Notes: generated from the sequence alone by a model not told the origin. A stretch of 64,000 nucleotides of DNA from Lacisediminimonas profundi (GCF_008831265.1 NZ_VTTH01000006.1:208201-272200), one strand, 5' to 3'; shown: positions 15,222 to 24,624, counted from the first letter of the stretch. Numbers and translations are program-made.

Positions 15222-16198
15222 GACATTCTCCAGTCGAATGCTGCAGCGCAGTGCCGAAACACATGCGCGGGAAAGTTCAGACGGCAGAAGTCGACCACCG
15301 TCCCGTTGGCGATCGCCGCCCGCAGCCGTTGCATCCACGAAGCATAGAACTCCAGGTTATGCGCCAGCGTGCGCGCCTGAAACGAAAGCCCGGCCTCGGA
15401 CCAGGCAGTCTGTCTGGTAAAGAAGTCCGCCTGCGACAGGTGATAGAGCAGCGCCGTTTCATGATCGACAACGGTTTGGCACCATTCCAGGCCATCAAAG
15501 CTGTCCGCGCCCATCGCCGAGTACAGGGCAATCGAAATCGGGTTGCCCGTACCGAGCAGGTGCAAGGCCACGTAGCGTCCCAGTTTGTCGAGCTCGTTGC
15601 GAATGGCAACCACCGCACGGGCGCGGTCGATCACGCCATTACCAAGGCGGCGCTCTGCAACGGCCAGCATTGAAACACCAGTCTGGTTGGCGACGGCACT
15701 ACACAGACCGGGCAAGTCGCTCGCTTGGGCATGAATGATTGGCACCACCTGACACGCACCGGCCGCTGCTTGATCGTCGCTCCACCGTCCCGCCAGCAGC
15801 GCAACGTGCTCAGCGAAATCGGCAGGTGGTTGCTGCTCGTCAAAGCCGAAGGCAAGATCGCAGGGAAAGGCGCCCAACATCTTGTGGAATTCGGGCTGCA
15901 GCCATTGCTGCTTGGCATCCTTCCAGAAACTCTCGTAGTTGCCGGAATCCATCAGAGTCACCGCACCGGCATCGCGCGACGCTTGCAGCAACTTGGCGGC
16001 ATCGGCCGATTGCGTAAGAGCGGCCAGATCAAAGGCGGACACCAGGTACTGCCCATTCAAGCCCACCAGCGAGGAGAGCACCTGCAGGTAATCCTGCGGT
16101 TGCAGCGCCGTTTTCACCGATGAGATCGAGGGAAAGTAAACGGGCAGCGGGGGGGCCTTGCCGCCGATGTCCAGCTCCAGCAGACGGGCCACAGTCAT
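15218..16198 (-). CDS. tRNA-guanine transglycosylase-like protein (Cap10-like)
   Basis: 326 residues; ATG overlaps the SLATT stop (ATGA). TGT landmarks are visible: MDSGNYES (83-90) in place of the DSGGFQ loop with Asp84; FGFDEQQP (117-124) like FDECTP; HLLGTGNP (213-220) like the LxGVGxP loop; ADSFDGLEW (231-239) with Asp235 at the nucleophile position; and LAHNLEFYASWMQRLRAAI (279-297), the zinc-domain helix with its His. The three zinc Cys normally before that helix are absent. It is therefore a divergent base-exchange enzyme, comparable with DpdA or type IV CBASS TGT-like proteins, and unlikely to be housekeeping Tgt. Confidence 0.82.
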   Translation of the reverse strand: MTVARLLELDIGGKAPPLPVYFPSISSVKTALQPQDYLQVLSSLVGLNGQYLVSAFDLAALTQSADAAKLLQASRDAGAVTLMDSGNYESFWKDAKQQWLQPEFHKMLGAFPCDLAFGFDEQQPPADFAEHVALLAGRWSDDQAAAGACQVVPIIHAQASDLPGLCSAVANQTGVSMLAVAERRLGNGVIDRARAVVAIRNELDKLGRYVALHLLGTGNPISIALYSAMGADSFDGLEWCQTVVDHETALLYHLSQADFFTRQTAWSEAGLSFQARTLAHNLEFYASWMQRLRAAIANGTVVDFCRLNFPAHVFRHCAAAFDWRMS

Positions 16199-16695
16199 CC
16201 CTTGTTCTCCGTCTTGGCGAGGGCAACGCGCCGGTTTTCGTTGAACCAGTTGGCGTGCTCCGTCGAGACGTGTTCTTCCACCCGTTCGGCAAGCTGAATC
16301 AAGCGCTCAGGTTCTGGCAAGCCGCGATAGGGGCCGGCGGCGGACAGGAAGAGATACTTCTCGTGCTTCAGCCGCTCTGCCGTGGCGCGATAGGTCACCC
16401 ACAGCGTGGAATACTGGTTCATTTGCTGCACGGCCTCCAGCAAGGCGATTGCAGTGCCCGAGATGGCCGTAGCCCATTTCGCCAGATCTGCGGGCAAGAG
16501 GCTCATCACCGGAATCAGCACTGCCAGGGCCACCTGCGCGAGCTTCAGCCGCTTGTACCAGCGTTGACTGAGCAGACTCTTGTTGTCATACCACTGCATC
16601 TGGTCTTCCAGTCGCAGCCAGGCCGGATGCGCAGCGGCAAAGTCAGGCACGGCGATACCCGGCTCCGTAGTGTTGTTGTTGTCCCTGCTGGCCAT
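16195..16695 (-). CDS. SLATT-domain (DUF4231) two-TM membrane protein, probable effector
   Basis: 166 residues. Two hydrophobic helices at about 51-67 (KLAQVALAVLIPVMSLL) and 72-90 (AKWATAISGTAIALLEAVQ), then the DUF4231 hallmark YRATAERLKHEKYLFLSAAGPYRG (102-125). SLATT proteins are predicted pore or membrane-perturbing effectors in nucleotide-signalling conflict systems. AAGGAG lies nine bases before the ATG, and the gene starts 20 bp after hsdS. It leads a run of three overlaps (ATGA, ATGA, GTGA), so the module is translated as a unit. The effector role is inferred. Confidence 0.83.
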   Translation of the reverse strand: MASRDNNNTTEPGIAVPDFAAAHPAWLRLEDQMQWYDNKSLLSQRWYKRLKLAQVALAVLIPVMSLLPADLAKWATAISGTAIALLEAVQQMNQYSTLWVTYRATAERLKHEKYLFLSAAGPYRGLPEPERLIQLAERVEEHVSTEHANWFNENRRVALAKTENKG

Positions 16696-16715
16696 AGCGT
16701 TCCGCTCCTTATTCT

Positions 16716-17855
16716 TCAGTTGAACACGCGTTCCAGCGTCGCCGGGATCAGCGCGTCGTTGGCCTGGCGGATGGCGACGTGGCGAGATTTCAGTGCTGCA
16801 ATCTTGGCTTGCAGGGTATCGAAGCGACGCTGTACTGCACGAGATGGGATGGGCACCTGAATAACCATCAGCTTCTCGAGACCTAGTGTTCGGTTCCGGC
16901 CAGCTCCGCCCGGTGATGCCTCGCCAATCTTTTCCAGGCCGGCATCGGTCAGGAAGTAGTAGCGGAGAAACTCCGCCGAGATGGTATCAGGATCAACGCG
17001 ACAGGTGATGAATCGATGTGAGCCGAAACGGCCCGCGTCCCCCGGCTGAGCAACGGCAATCGCACCTTCCCAAGCGAACACGTTGGAGAAAAGTAAGTCA
17101 CCGGGTTCGATACTGAACAGCCGCTTGGTGCCCACGTCGGCGCCGGTAAGCGGTGGTTTGTGAAACGTGCCTTTGCCAAAAGAGCGGATACCCAACTCCG
17201 GATAGCTGCCTTCAAGTTCGATGGCCACTTCCCTGCGCACCAGCGGTGCCACTTCCGCCATCGGCCGCAAGGGTGCATTGGCGATGGCATCACGGAAGCT
17301 CACAGCCAGGAGCCGGTCAGCATCGCGCTCGATGGCGCCGAGGTGTTCGTTCACCTGCCGTGCCTTGTCGGCCAGCGTGTCGAGGCGGCTGACGATGGCT
17401 TGTTGTTCGGCGAGCGGTGGCAGGCTGACTTCCATACGGAGGAATGCATCTTCCTGGAGATATCGCCGGTTTGTGGTTCCATCGCTCCCACGTACACATG
17501 CGTCAACAAATGCCGGACTTCGAGACAGGTACCTGAAAAACGACGGGGCAACACGATCTAGATCGAAGTCGAAGACCCAGAAGTTTCCAGTTACGATAGC
17601 TTTGTCGCACTCTTGAGGAATTACTCCAAAAGCCCCGTTTCGTGCGTCAATTTTTGAAAGAACAAACTGGCCGGTTCGCGCGATAAATTGACGCTTTGTT
17701 CCGATCTCCGAACCCAAGGCTCTATCTCGAAGCAACACGCCATTTCCATTCATGCGAATGGTCACTCGGCTGTAGGTCGTTAGGTCATCAATCGCGATAT
17801 CGTCCTTCACGCGAGTGAGCAACTGCCCGAACGGAATGCTCTGCCACTGCCTCAT
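16716..17855 (-). CDS. hsdS: type I restriction enzyme specificity subunit HsdS
   Basis: 379 residues. Two target-recognition domains, about 1-155 and 190-350, each followed by a long helical conserved region; PPLAEQQAIVSRLDTLADKA (about 153-172) is the classic junction. Two half-sites of DNA would be recognised. It overlaps hsdM by four bases. The ORF is intact although hsdM and hsdR each carry a frameshift. Specificity cannot be read from the sequence. Confidence 0.92.
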   Translation of the reverse strand: MRQWQSIPFGQLLTRVKDDIAIDDLTTYSRVTIRMNGNGVLLRDRALGSEIGTKRQFIARTGQFVLSKIDARNGAFGVIPQECDKAIVTGNFWVFDFDLDRVAPSFFRYLSRSPAFVDACVRGSDGTTNRRYLQEDAFLRMEVSLPPLAEQQAIVSRLDTLADKARQVNEHLGAIERDADRLLAVSFRDAIANAPLRPMAEVAPLVRREVAIELEGSYPELGIRSFGKGTFHKPPLTGADVGTKRLFSIEPGDLLFSNVFAWEGAIAVAQPGDAGRFGSHRFITCRVDPDTISAEFLRYYFLTDAGLEKIGEASPGGAGRNRTLGLEKLMVIQVPIPSRAVQRRFDTLQAKIAALKSRHVAIRQANDALIPATLERVFN

Positions 17856-19559
17856 CCCTGCACCTCGGCTACCAGCGCTTCGATCTCGCTGAGCAGGCGC
17901 AGCACGTCCTCTTCCCCGGCGCGCATGGCGGCCACCAGATCCTTCGGATCGGCATGTTCCAGCCCTTCGGCGGCGTGCGGATTCTTCAGGTCCAGGTTGT
18001 AGATCGGCCAGTAGAACGCGTCGCCCTCGGCCTGCGCGGCCTTGGCGGCGGCTTCATGGGCTTGCTGGCGGGTTTTCAGCTCGCGCAACTGCGCGTGCAG
18101 CGCGGCCTTGTCGCCAATGGCGGCGTTGCTGATGGTCTGCTCCAGCTCACGGAGCGGTTTGCCCAGTGCCAGCGCACTGGCGCGTTCGGCCTCGGCCCGT
18201 TGCCAGTTTGGCGTCGCGGTCTCGATGGCAGTGGCGCGTCTGGCAGCGAAGTCCACGCGCCAGGCCTGCGGGCTTTCCTCGCGCATGTTCCACCAGTCGA
18301 TCACCGGTGGGACCGCCGCGCTGGAAGAACAGCAGGTTGGCCGGGATGTCGGTGTAGGGTGCGAACACGCCCTGCGGCAGGCGCACGATGGTGTGCAGCC
18401 GGAACTCCTTGAGCATCTCCTCCTTGATGGCGGCGCTGATGCCATCGCCGAACAGGGTGCCGTTGGGCACCACCACGGCCGCGCGGCCTCCCTGCTCGGT
18501 ACCGTGCCCGGCGTAGCGCAGCTTGCGCATGATGTATTGCAGGAACAGCAGCGCGGTTTCCGCCGTCTGCATGTTGGCCGGGAAGTTGGCTTTGATGCCG
18601 GCTTCCTCCTCGCCGCCAAAAGGCGGGTTGGTGAGGATCACGTCCACCCGCTCGCTGTGGCCGATCTCGGTGATGCGCCGCTCCAGCGTATTGCCGTAGG
18701 CGATCTGCGGCGCTTCCAGTCCGTGTAGCAACAGGTTCATCTGCGCCAGCATGTAGGGCAGCGGCTTGGCCTCCTGGCCGAACAGGGTGTCGCGCTGCAG
18801 GGTGCGGCGCTGGTCCGGGTTTGTCACTTGTTCGGCAATGTGGTCGTAGGCCTCCACCAGAAAGCCACCGGTGCCACAGGCAGGATCGAGCACGGTTTCG
18901 CCAAGCCGTGGATCGCTCACCTGCACCATGAAGCGCACCACCGGGCGTGGGGTGTAGAACTCGCCCGAGTCGCCGGCGGCGTCGCGCATCTCGCGCAGCA
19001 TGGATTCGTACAGATGCGAGAGGGTGTGAATCTCCTCGCTACTGCTGAAGTGGATGCCGTTGATCTTGTTGATGATGTCGCGCAGCAGGTAGCCGCTGAC
19101 CATGCGGTTCTGCACGCGGCGAAACACGTTGGCAATGACCTCGCGCTGGCTGCCTTTCTCGCCACTGCCGGCCAGCCCGCGCAGATATGCGAACAGGCCC
19201 GCACCGCGTGAGCCGTCTGCGCGGTGACATTCGTCCTGGTTGATGAAGGCCAGCAGTTCGTCGCCCGTCAGCCAATCCTCGCGTGCGGCCCAGTCACGCC
19301 AGCGGTATGGCGTTTCGATAATGGGGTGGTAGGGCTTGCCATCGAGCTCGGCTTCCTCCTCGTGGACGACTTCGAGATCGTCGAGGAACTTGAGGAACAT
19401 CACCCAGGTGAGCAGCGGCAGGCGGTCGACGTCGCCGTTGAGCCCCTTGTCCTTGCGCAGAATATTGCGGGCGCTGCCAATCAGCGCCGACAGGTTGTCG
19501 CGCGTGGTCAGCGGCGGCTTGGCGCGTTTGGTTCTTGGTTTTTTTTCGGTTGCGGCCAT
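17852..19559 (-). pseudogene. hsdM: type I restriction DNA methyltransferase HsdM, one frameshift
   Basis: The N-terminal part from 19559 carries HsdM N-domain sequence, DPACGTGGFLVEAYD (motif I, SAM binding) and ILTNPPFGGEEEAG (motif IV). Homology runs to FFQRGGPT near 18310 and then continues in another frame as VIDWWNMREESPQAW down to 17852. A loss of two bases or gain of one at about 18303-18315 explains this. With both parts the protein would be about 565 residues. It needs HsdS for DNA modification. The change could be real decay or a sequencing error in a GC-rich run. Confidence 0.85.
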
Positions 19560-19573
19560 TCAGGAGATTCTCG

Positions 19574-21972
19574 TCATTGGTAAAGGGCCGTCTGCAGGCG
19601 CGAGACGGCTTCCTTGAAAGGTTTGATGCCGCCGAAATGCTGGGTGGCGATTTCGGAGGGGCTGCCGAAGCGGTCAAAAGGTTGAACCTTCATCAGCTCG
19701 GACAGGGTGCTGAACTGGATGATGCCGCGCTCGATGTACTTGTCGAGCAGCAGCGTGAGGATTTCGCGGGCCGATTCGCCGTATTGGCCGAACAGGTCTT
19801 GTGCCGCCTTCCTGGCCTGCTCGGCGCGCTGACGGCGGGTGAGTAATGGCGCGTTCCAGGCCAGATGGCACAACAGGTCGAAGGGGTCGGCGTCGGGCTG
19901 GTCGGCGCTGGCAGCCAGTTCCTCGAAGCTGATGCCGCGCTCGGTAAGTTCGCGCAGTACATCGGCGCGGGTGTCGGGGTTGGCCCAGGCTGATTGCAGC
20001 GCATCGCGGGTTGGGTACAGGGTGCGCACGGTGCGGCCCGAGTATTCTGTGTACTTGACCACCTGGAGCTTCTTGCCGTCGGTATCGAGGTCGTAGACCA
20101 GATGGCCGATCACCTCGACGTCGCCGCCATCGACGTAGAACTTACGCGGTTCTTCAGGCGGCTCGGTCAGGATTTCACCCTGGCCTTCGTCGGTTTCAGT
20201 AGTGTCGACGGCGTAGTCGGCCGGCGGTTCTTCAACACCGGGCGGCGTTTCGACGACGGTATCGACGGTTTCACCGGCATCGTCGATGGTCACTTCCTCG
20301 ATGCGCGCAGGATCGCCATCGAAATCTGGATCGGCGAAGTGTCGGGTGGCGGTGCCGGTGAAGTCGATGATGTTGAAGTATTCCTTGCCGTAATCGACCT
20401 TCAGCCGCGTGCCGCGCCCGATGATTTGCTTGAACTCGGAACGGGAGCCGACCACGCGCGCCAGCACCACATTCTTGACCATCTCGGCGTCGACGCCGGT
20501 GGTCAGCAATTGCGAGGTGGTCAGGATCACCGGCGTGAGTTTGTCCACGTCCTGAAAGTGCGCGAGGTGGGTGAGGCCAATGGCGCCTTCGTCGGCGGTC
20601 ACGCGGCAGACGTAGTCGGGGTATTGCTTGACCAGATCGCTGTTGAGGTTGACCAATTCCTGGCGTATTTCGGCAGCGTGTTCCTGGTCGACACAGAACA
20701 CGATGGTCTTGGCGAAGCGGTCGGTGCCCTTGAGGAAGTCTGCAAGGTGCTTGGCAATTGCCTTGGTGCGCGCACGCAGGGCGATCACGCGCTCGAAGTC
20801 CTTGGTCTGGTATTCGTCGTCCGGCACGGGTCGGCCGAAGCGGTCGAGTTCGTCCTTGGACGGGCGCCAGCCGGCGGCATCCACGGTGGTGATGACGCGG
20901 TGCACGCGATAGGGCGCGAGAAAGCCATCCTCGATGCCCTGGCGCAGACTGTAGGTGTAGACCGGATTACCAAAATACTCGTAGCTGTCGCGGGCCTCCT
21001 CGCGCAGTGGCGTGGCCGTCATGCCGAATTGCACGGCGGGGGCAAAGTAGTCGAGTACCGCGCGCCAGTTGCTGTCATTGCGGCTGGAGCCACGATGACA
21101 TTCGTCGATGATGATCAGATCGAAGAAGTCCGGTCGGTATTGGCGAAACACCTCTTCGTTGGCGGTGGACAGTGCCTGATAGATGCCGAAGTACATGTCC
21201 CGACTCTGGCTCACATCGCCACCGGCAATCTTGTGGCGGGCGTCTCCGAACGGCGCGAACATCTTGGCCATCGGGTCATCGACCAGGATATTGCGGTCGG
21301 CCAGGAACAGGATTTTCGGGCGGCGGTATTCGCCGGTGCGATTCCAGCGGCTGTTCCACAGCTTCCAGCAGAGCTGAAACGCCACGCAGGTCTTGCCGGT
21401 GCCTGTGGCCAGGGTCGCGAGGATGCGCTTCTGACCCAGCATGATGGCCTCGACCACGCGGTTGATCGTAATCTGCTGGTAGTAGCGCGGCACCTTGCCG
21501 GAGACCAGGTTGAACGGTTCGAGCAAGTGGGGCGTGGCGGGAGCGGGCAGCGCTGTCGCGGCTGTCAGACGCTGCCAGAGTTCGGCCGGTGTGGCGAAGC
21601 GGTCCACCTCGCGCTCGATGCCGGTGGTGTAGTCGATCTCGATGATGCGGTGGCCGTTGGTGGCGCGAACTTCAGGCCGAGGATCTCGGCATACTCTTTG
21701 GCCTGTTGCACTCCGGTTTCTGCCGGCAGCCCAAGCTCCTTCGCTTCCACGACGGCCAGTGGGTAATCCCGCCGGTAGTACAGCAGGTAGTCGGCACGCT
21801 TCTGCTTGCCACGGCGCACACGGCCGCCGGCGACGATGATGCGGCCGTTGGTAAAGGTGCGCTGCTCGCCGATCACGTGCGGAGCGCTGCCCCATCCAGC
21901 ATCAACCAGCTTTGGCGTGACGAGCTCCCGGCAGGTATCCGCCTCGGTCATGATCTGTGTCGTTGCCGTCAT
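19574..21972 (-). pseudogene. hsdR: type I restriction endonuclease HsdR, one frameshift
   Basis: The N-terminal frame (from ATG 21972) has the PD-(D/E)xK-type nuclease segment RADYLLYYRRDYPLAVVEAK and runs to LGLKFA at about 21668. There the homology passes to another frame, starting ATNGHRIIEIDY and continuing to 19574. That part has ATGTGKTCVAF (Walker A), IIIDECHRGSS (DEAH-like box), MTATP and the helicase C-domain with IIGRGTRLKVD. Total about 800 residues. One lost base (or two gained) near 21659-21668 breaks the gene. Fourteen bases separate it from hsdM. As read, the restriction activity is lost. Confidence 0.85.
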
Positions 21973-22042
21973 CGAGGCCACCTGTTCTGATCTTCAGTCA
22001 TCCCCTCTACGGCATGGCGAAGAGGTGCGTTTGGCGCATTGC

Positions 22043-22170
22043 TTTGGCTCAGAGATCTGTGGTGAGCCAAAATACAAGTCGCGCCAGGACAAAGGGTTAC
22101 AGCAATTTTTTCGCCTTTTTGCACGACAGCTTGGCGCAAGTCGGGCAGATAGGCCCCGGTTTGAGCCAAA
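22043..22170. repeat. TTTGGCTCA repeats in the hsdR leader
   Basis: TTTGGCTCA at 22043-22051 and its inverse at 22063-22071 form a perfect 9-bp inverted repeat with an 11-base spacer. A third copy, in inverse orientation, is at 22162-22170, directly after the AlbA_2 stop codon. They lie in the 198-bp gap before hsdR and may be an operator for the hsd/defence operon. Confidence 0.5.
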
Positions 22171-23805
22171 TTACGTGAGGCGATAGCGTGTGCCACTGCG
22201 CACTCCCTCCTGAGATAGCTTGCCTTCTTTCACCAGTTGCTCGACCGCACGCCGCACCCGGGAGCGGGGGATTTCAATGCCCACCCGCTGGTGAATGTCG
22301 CCAATCTTGGTGCCAGGGTAGCGGCCCACGTCTTCGACGATCAGCGCCAACAGGCGATGTGACTCGATGCGCTTGAGCGTGGTGCCGCCAACAAAATTGA
22401 GGGTGCGCAGCAGGCCCGGATCGACAAAGTAGCGCGTGGCCTGCGTGCGCCCTGCACTCTGGACCAGTCCCCATTCCAGCAGCCGCTTGAGCCACGGCTG
22501 CAGCGCCTCGACCGCAGGCAGCTCCAGTACGGTGGCCAGTTCGCGGGCAGTCATGGCGTCGTGCTGGGCCAGCAGGCCCAAGGAGATACGCTCGCGCTGG
22601 GTGAGATGGTAGGTCTGGTCCGCCTTGGCGATGAAGTCGATGACTTCCGGCTTAAGGATACGACGGCGCACCGTCACCTGCACGCGGTCGTGGGTTTCGA
22701 TCAGATCCGGCGCAGGGCGGCCTTGCGACAGCAGCACTTCAAAGATCTTGTCGAAGCCACTGCCCTCGCGTTCCATCAGCTTCAGGTCGTGGAACAGGCG
22801 AGCCAGGTGTTCGTTGCGGCGCACGGTGGTATGCAACACGTTCTGCGGCGTGACGCCCAGTGGCAGCGGGCCGGGGTTGACCACTTCCAATCGGTCCGGG
22901 TGCAGATTCAGGAAGATGTCGCCGCGCTGGGTGTAGGGGCGATGGACCAGCGCGTTGACCAAGAGCTCGCGCACCACGATTTCATCGAAGGCTGGCACGT
23001 TCTGCCGATACAGGCCATCGGGCAGTTCGTAGCGCTCGCGGAAGTCGGGCACTTCCAGCCAGACCGCCTCAATCAGATCCATCGGGCTTTGCGTGTGGTC
23101 GTCCCACACCAGCTTGTTGACCTTCTGGCCGTGCTCGTCGTACTTGATGAACTGAATGACCGGTGAAGTGGTCAGTTGGGCGCGGTGATGCTGGCGGCCA
23201 AGGCAGAGCACGCCCAAGTTGGTGAGATCGTGCCCCTGCGCGAGTTGATAGTGATCGAGCACCTCATCGTCGGTCTTTTCCTTGACCGATGCCTTGACGC
23301 GGTCGGAGGCGCGCAAGGCCTGCAGCAGCTTGTTGCGCTTGGCGGCATCCGCCTCAACGCGCGGAATATGCAGGGTGGTCTGCGTTTCCCACGGCAGCGC
23401 GGAACGCTCGCTGGCCAGCCGCATCACGTCATCGCCCGTGACGGGCTTGCTTTGATCAGCCACGCGCAGAAAGTAGCGGCCGTCGGTGGTGGATGCCACA
23501 GCCAGGGCGCGAGGAATGCGCAACTCGATGTACTGACCGCCATTCGGGGCCGTGACAACATCGGGCAGCACAGCAACGTTGACGGTGCGCTCGGCCAGCT
23601 TGCGCCGAAGGGTGTCGGGCAGGTCGGCGGGGATGTGCTGACCGGCTGGCGGCGCATCGTGTCCATCCTCGACGCCCAGCAGCAGACGACCGCCCGTTGC
23701 ATTAGCGAAGGCAATGCAATCCTTGGCGATTTCGTTCCAGTCTGCCGTCTTGCCGGTCACTGCCCGCAAGGACTTCTGGTCGAGGAGTTGTCCCTCCTGA
23801 CTCAC
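22171..23805 (-). CDS. AlbA_2 (Schlafen-type) domain putative DNA-binding/ATP-binding regulator
   Basis: 544 residues from a GTG preceded by GGGGAAGGATCGC; a longer frame overlaps the HTH gene. N-terminal AlbA_2 domain: DWNEIAKDCIAFANATGGRLLLGVEDG (about 22-48). The middle part has VVRELLVNALVHRPYTQRGD and VVNPGPLPLGVTPQN, the HATPase_c_4-like region usual in RecG-like AlbA_2 proteins. Winged-helix segments are at the C-terminus. Such genes are common in restriction and defence islands. A regulator or nuclease-linked defence role is possible; no single function is assigned. Confidence 0.8.
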   Translation of the reverse strand: MSQEGQLLDQKSLRAVTGKTADWNEIAKDCIAFANATGGRLLLGVEDGHDAPPAGQHIPADLPDTLRRKLAERTVNVAVLPDVVTAPNGGQYIELRIPRALAVASTTDGRYFLRVADQSKPVTGDDVMRLASERSALPWETQTTLHIPRVEADAAKRNKLLQALRASDRVKASVKEKTDDEVLDHYQLAQGHDLTNLGVLCLGRQHHRAQLTTSPVIQFIKYDEHGQKVNKLVWDDHTQSPMDLIEAVWLEVPDFRERYELPDGLYRQNVPAFDEIVVRELLVNALVHRPYTQRGDIFLNLHPDRLEVVNPGPLPLGVTPQNVLHTTVRRNEHLARLFHDLKLMEREGSGFDKIFEVLLSQGRPAPDLIETHDRVQVTVRRRILKPEVIDFIAKADQTYHLTQRERISLGLLAQHDAMTARELATVLELPAVEALQPWLKRLLEWGLVQSAGRTQATRYFVDPGLLRTLNFVGGTTLKRIESHRLLALIVEDVGRYPGTKIGDIHQRVGIEIPRSRVRRAVEQLVKEGKLSQEGVRSGTRYRLT

Positions 23806-23827
23806 GCGATCCTTCCCCTGCTGTGCT

Positions 23828-24034
23828 TCATTTTTGTTCGCTCCCGCTCTCCGTCTCGTCGTCGGCGCCGCCTGCGCGCACCCATTCATCGACTTCGGAC
23901 AGGTGGGATTTCCACAGCCGGCCGATCTTGTGCGCGGGCAGTCCTTTGCGCTCGCGCCAGCGGTAAACGGTGTCCTTTACGACGCCCAGATGCCGGGCGA
24001 CATCGATTGCAGTGACCCACGGTTCGGAGTTCAT
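23828..24034 (-). CDS. AlpA/excisionase-type helix-turn-helix protein
   Basis: 68 residues. WVTAIDVARHLGVVKDTVYRWRERKGLPAHKIGRLWKSHLSEVDEWV is the MerR/excisionase-like (HTH_17) fold with the usual GLPAHKIGRLW...EVDEW pattern. It is the first gene of the leftward island operon, 22 bases before the AlbA_2 start. Related small proteins regulate excision of integrated elements or the neighbouring operon. No integrase gene is seen, so regulation of the defence operon is the simpler reading. Confidence 0.85.
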   Translation of the reverse strand: MNSEPWVTAIDVARHLGVVKDTVYRWRERKGLPAHKIGRLWKSHLSEVDEWVRAGGADDETESGSEQK

Positions 24035-24314
24035 GGCATTGGCGCTCAGCTTGTGGCCTCAAAGTCGTTCAAAATCGTCACGAGCCTACCAGAGTGTAGC
24101 TATGGTGGCCATCATCACTCCTTCGGTGGCCTCCACATTTTGGATGGCATCACTGCGCGCGCAGCGTGTCTAGTATCTGGAGGCCCTCAGGCGGCGCACG
24201 CCGTGCGTAGCCCATCTGGTGGGTGGCTGATTTGCCGGTTTCCGGCGACGAATCGCTCGCAAACTCTCGTCAGCATTGAATTTCCATCCCTGGCAGTTTT
24301 TGTGCACTCGGGGT

Positions 24315-24448
24315 GCAAACCTGCAAACCCGGTACGCACTTCGGTTCGCAGCGTCGCTCCTCCAGAACATCCCGCACACGTCAGCGCTGACGCTGCATTC
24401 CACCCCATGGCCCGCGGCACCGGGTGGGAACCGCAAACCCTGCAAACC
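24315..24448. repeat. iteron-like GCAAACC heptamers
   Basis: Four GCAAACC copies in two pairs: 24315-24321 and 24323-24329, then 24433-24439 and 24442-24448. Pairs are about 110 bp apart and within a pair the copies nearly abut. This spacing resembles binding sites for an excisionase, regulator or replication initiator. Function not known. Confidence 0.45.
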
Positions 24449-24564
24449 TTGTTTTTGTGGCAGTCGGTAGCGAAATGCTGCGCTCGCGCCCCCCCGCATT
24501 GGAATATCGCCAGGAAGGCCCCCTTTCGCATGGGGCATCTGTGTATGCGCCGACCATAACAATA

Positions 24565-24624
24565 AACCATCACCACCTTCACAAACTTCACAAGCGTCGG
24601 CCCGGTTTGACGGTGGTGATGGTT
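24565..24624. repeat. 13-bp inverted repeat with tandem CTTCACAA copies
   Basis: AACCATCACCACC (24565-24577) is repeated inverted at 24612-24624. Between the arms, CTTCACAA occurs twice in tandem (24577-24584 and 24586-24593). The layout suggests a protein-binding or structured site near the island edge. Confidence 0.45.

Noticed and set aside
13415..16695. A CD-NTase (cyclase) gene that would make the module ordinary type IV CBASS
   Set aside because: No GS-x-DxD nucleotidyltransferase motif or further gene was found among these genes or in the neighbouring gaps.
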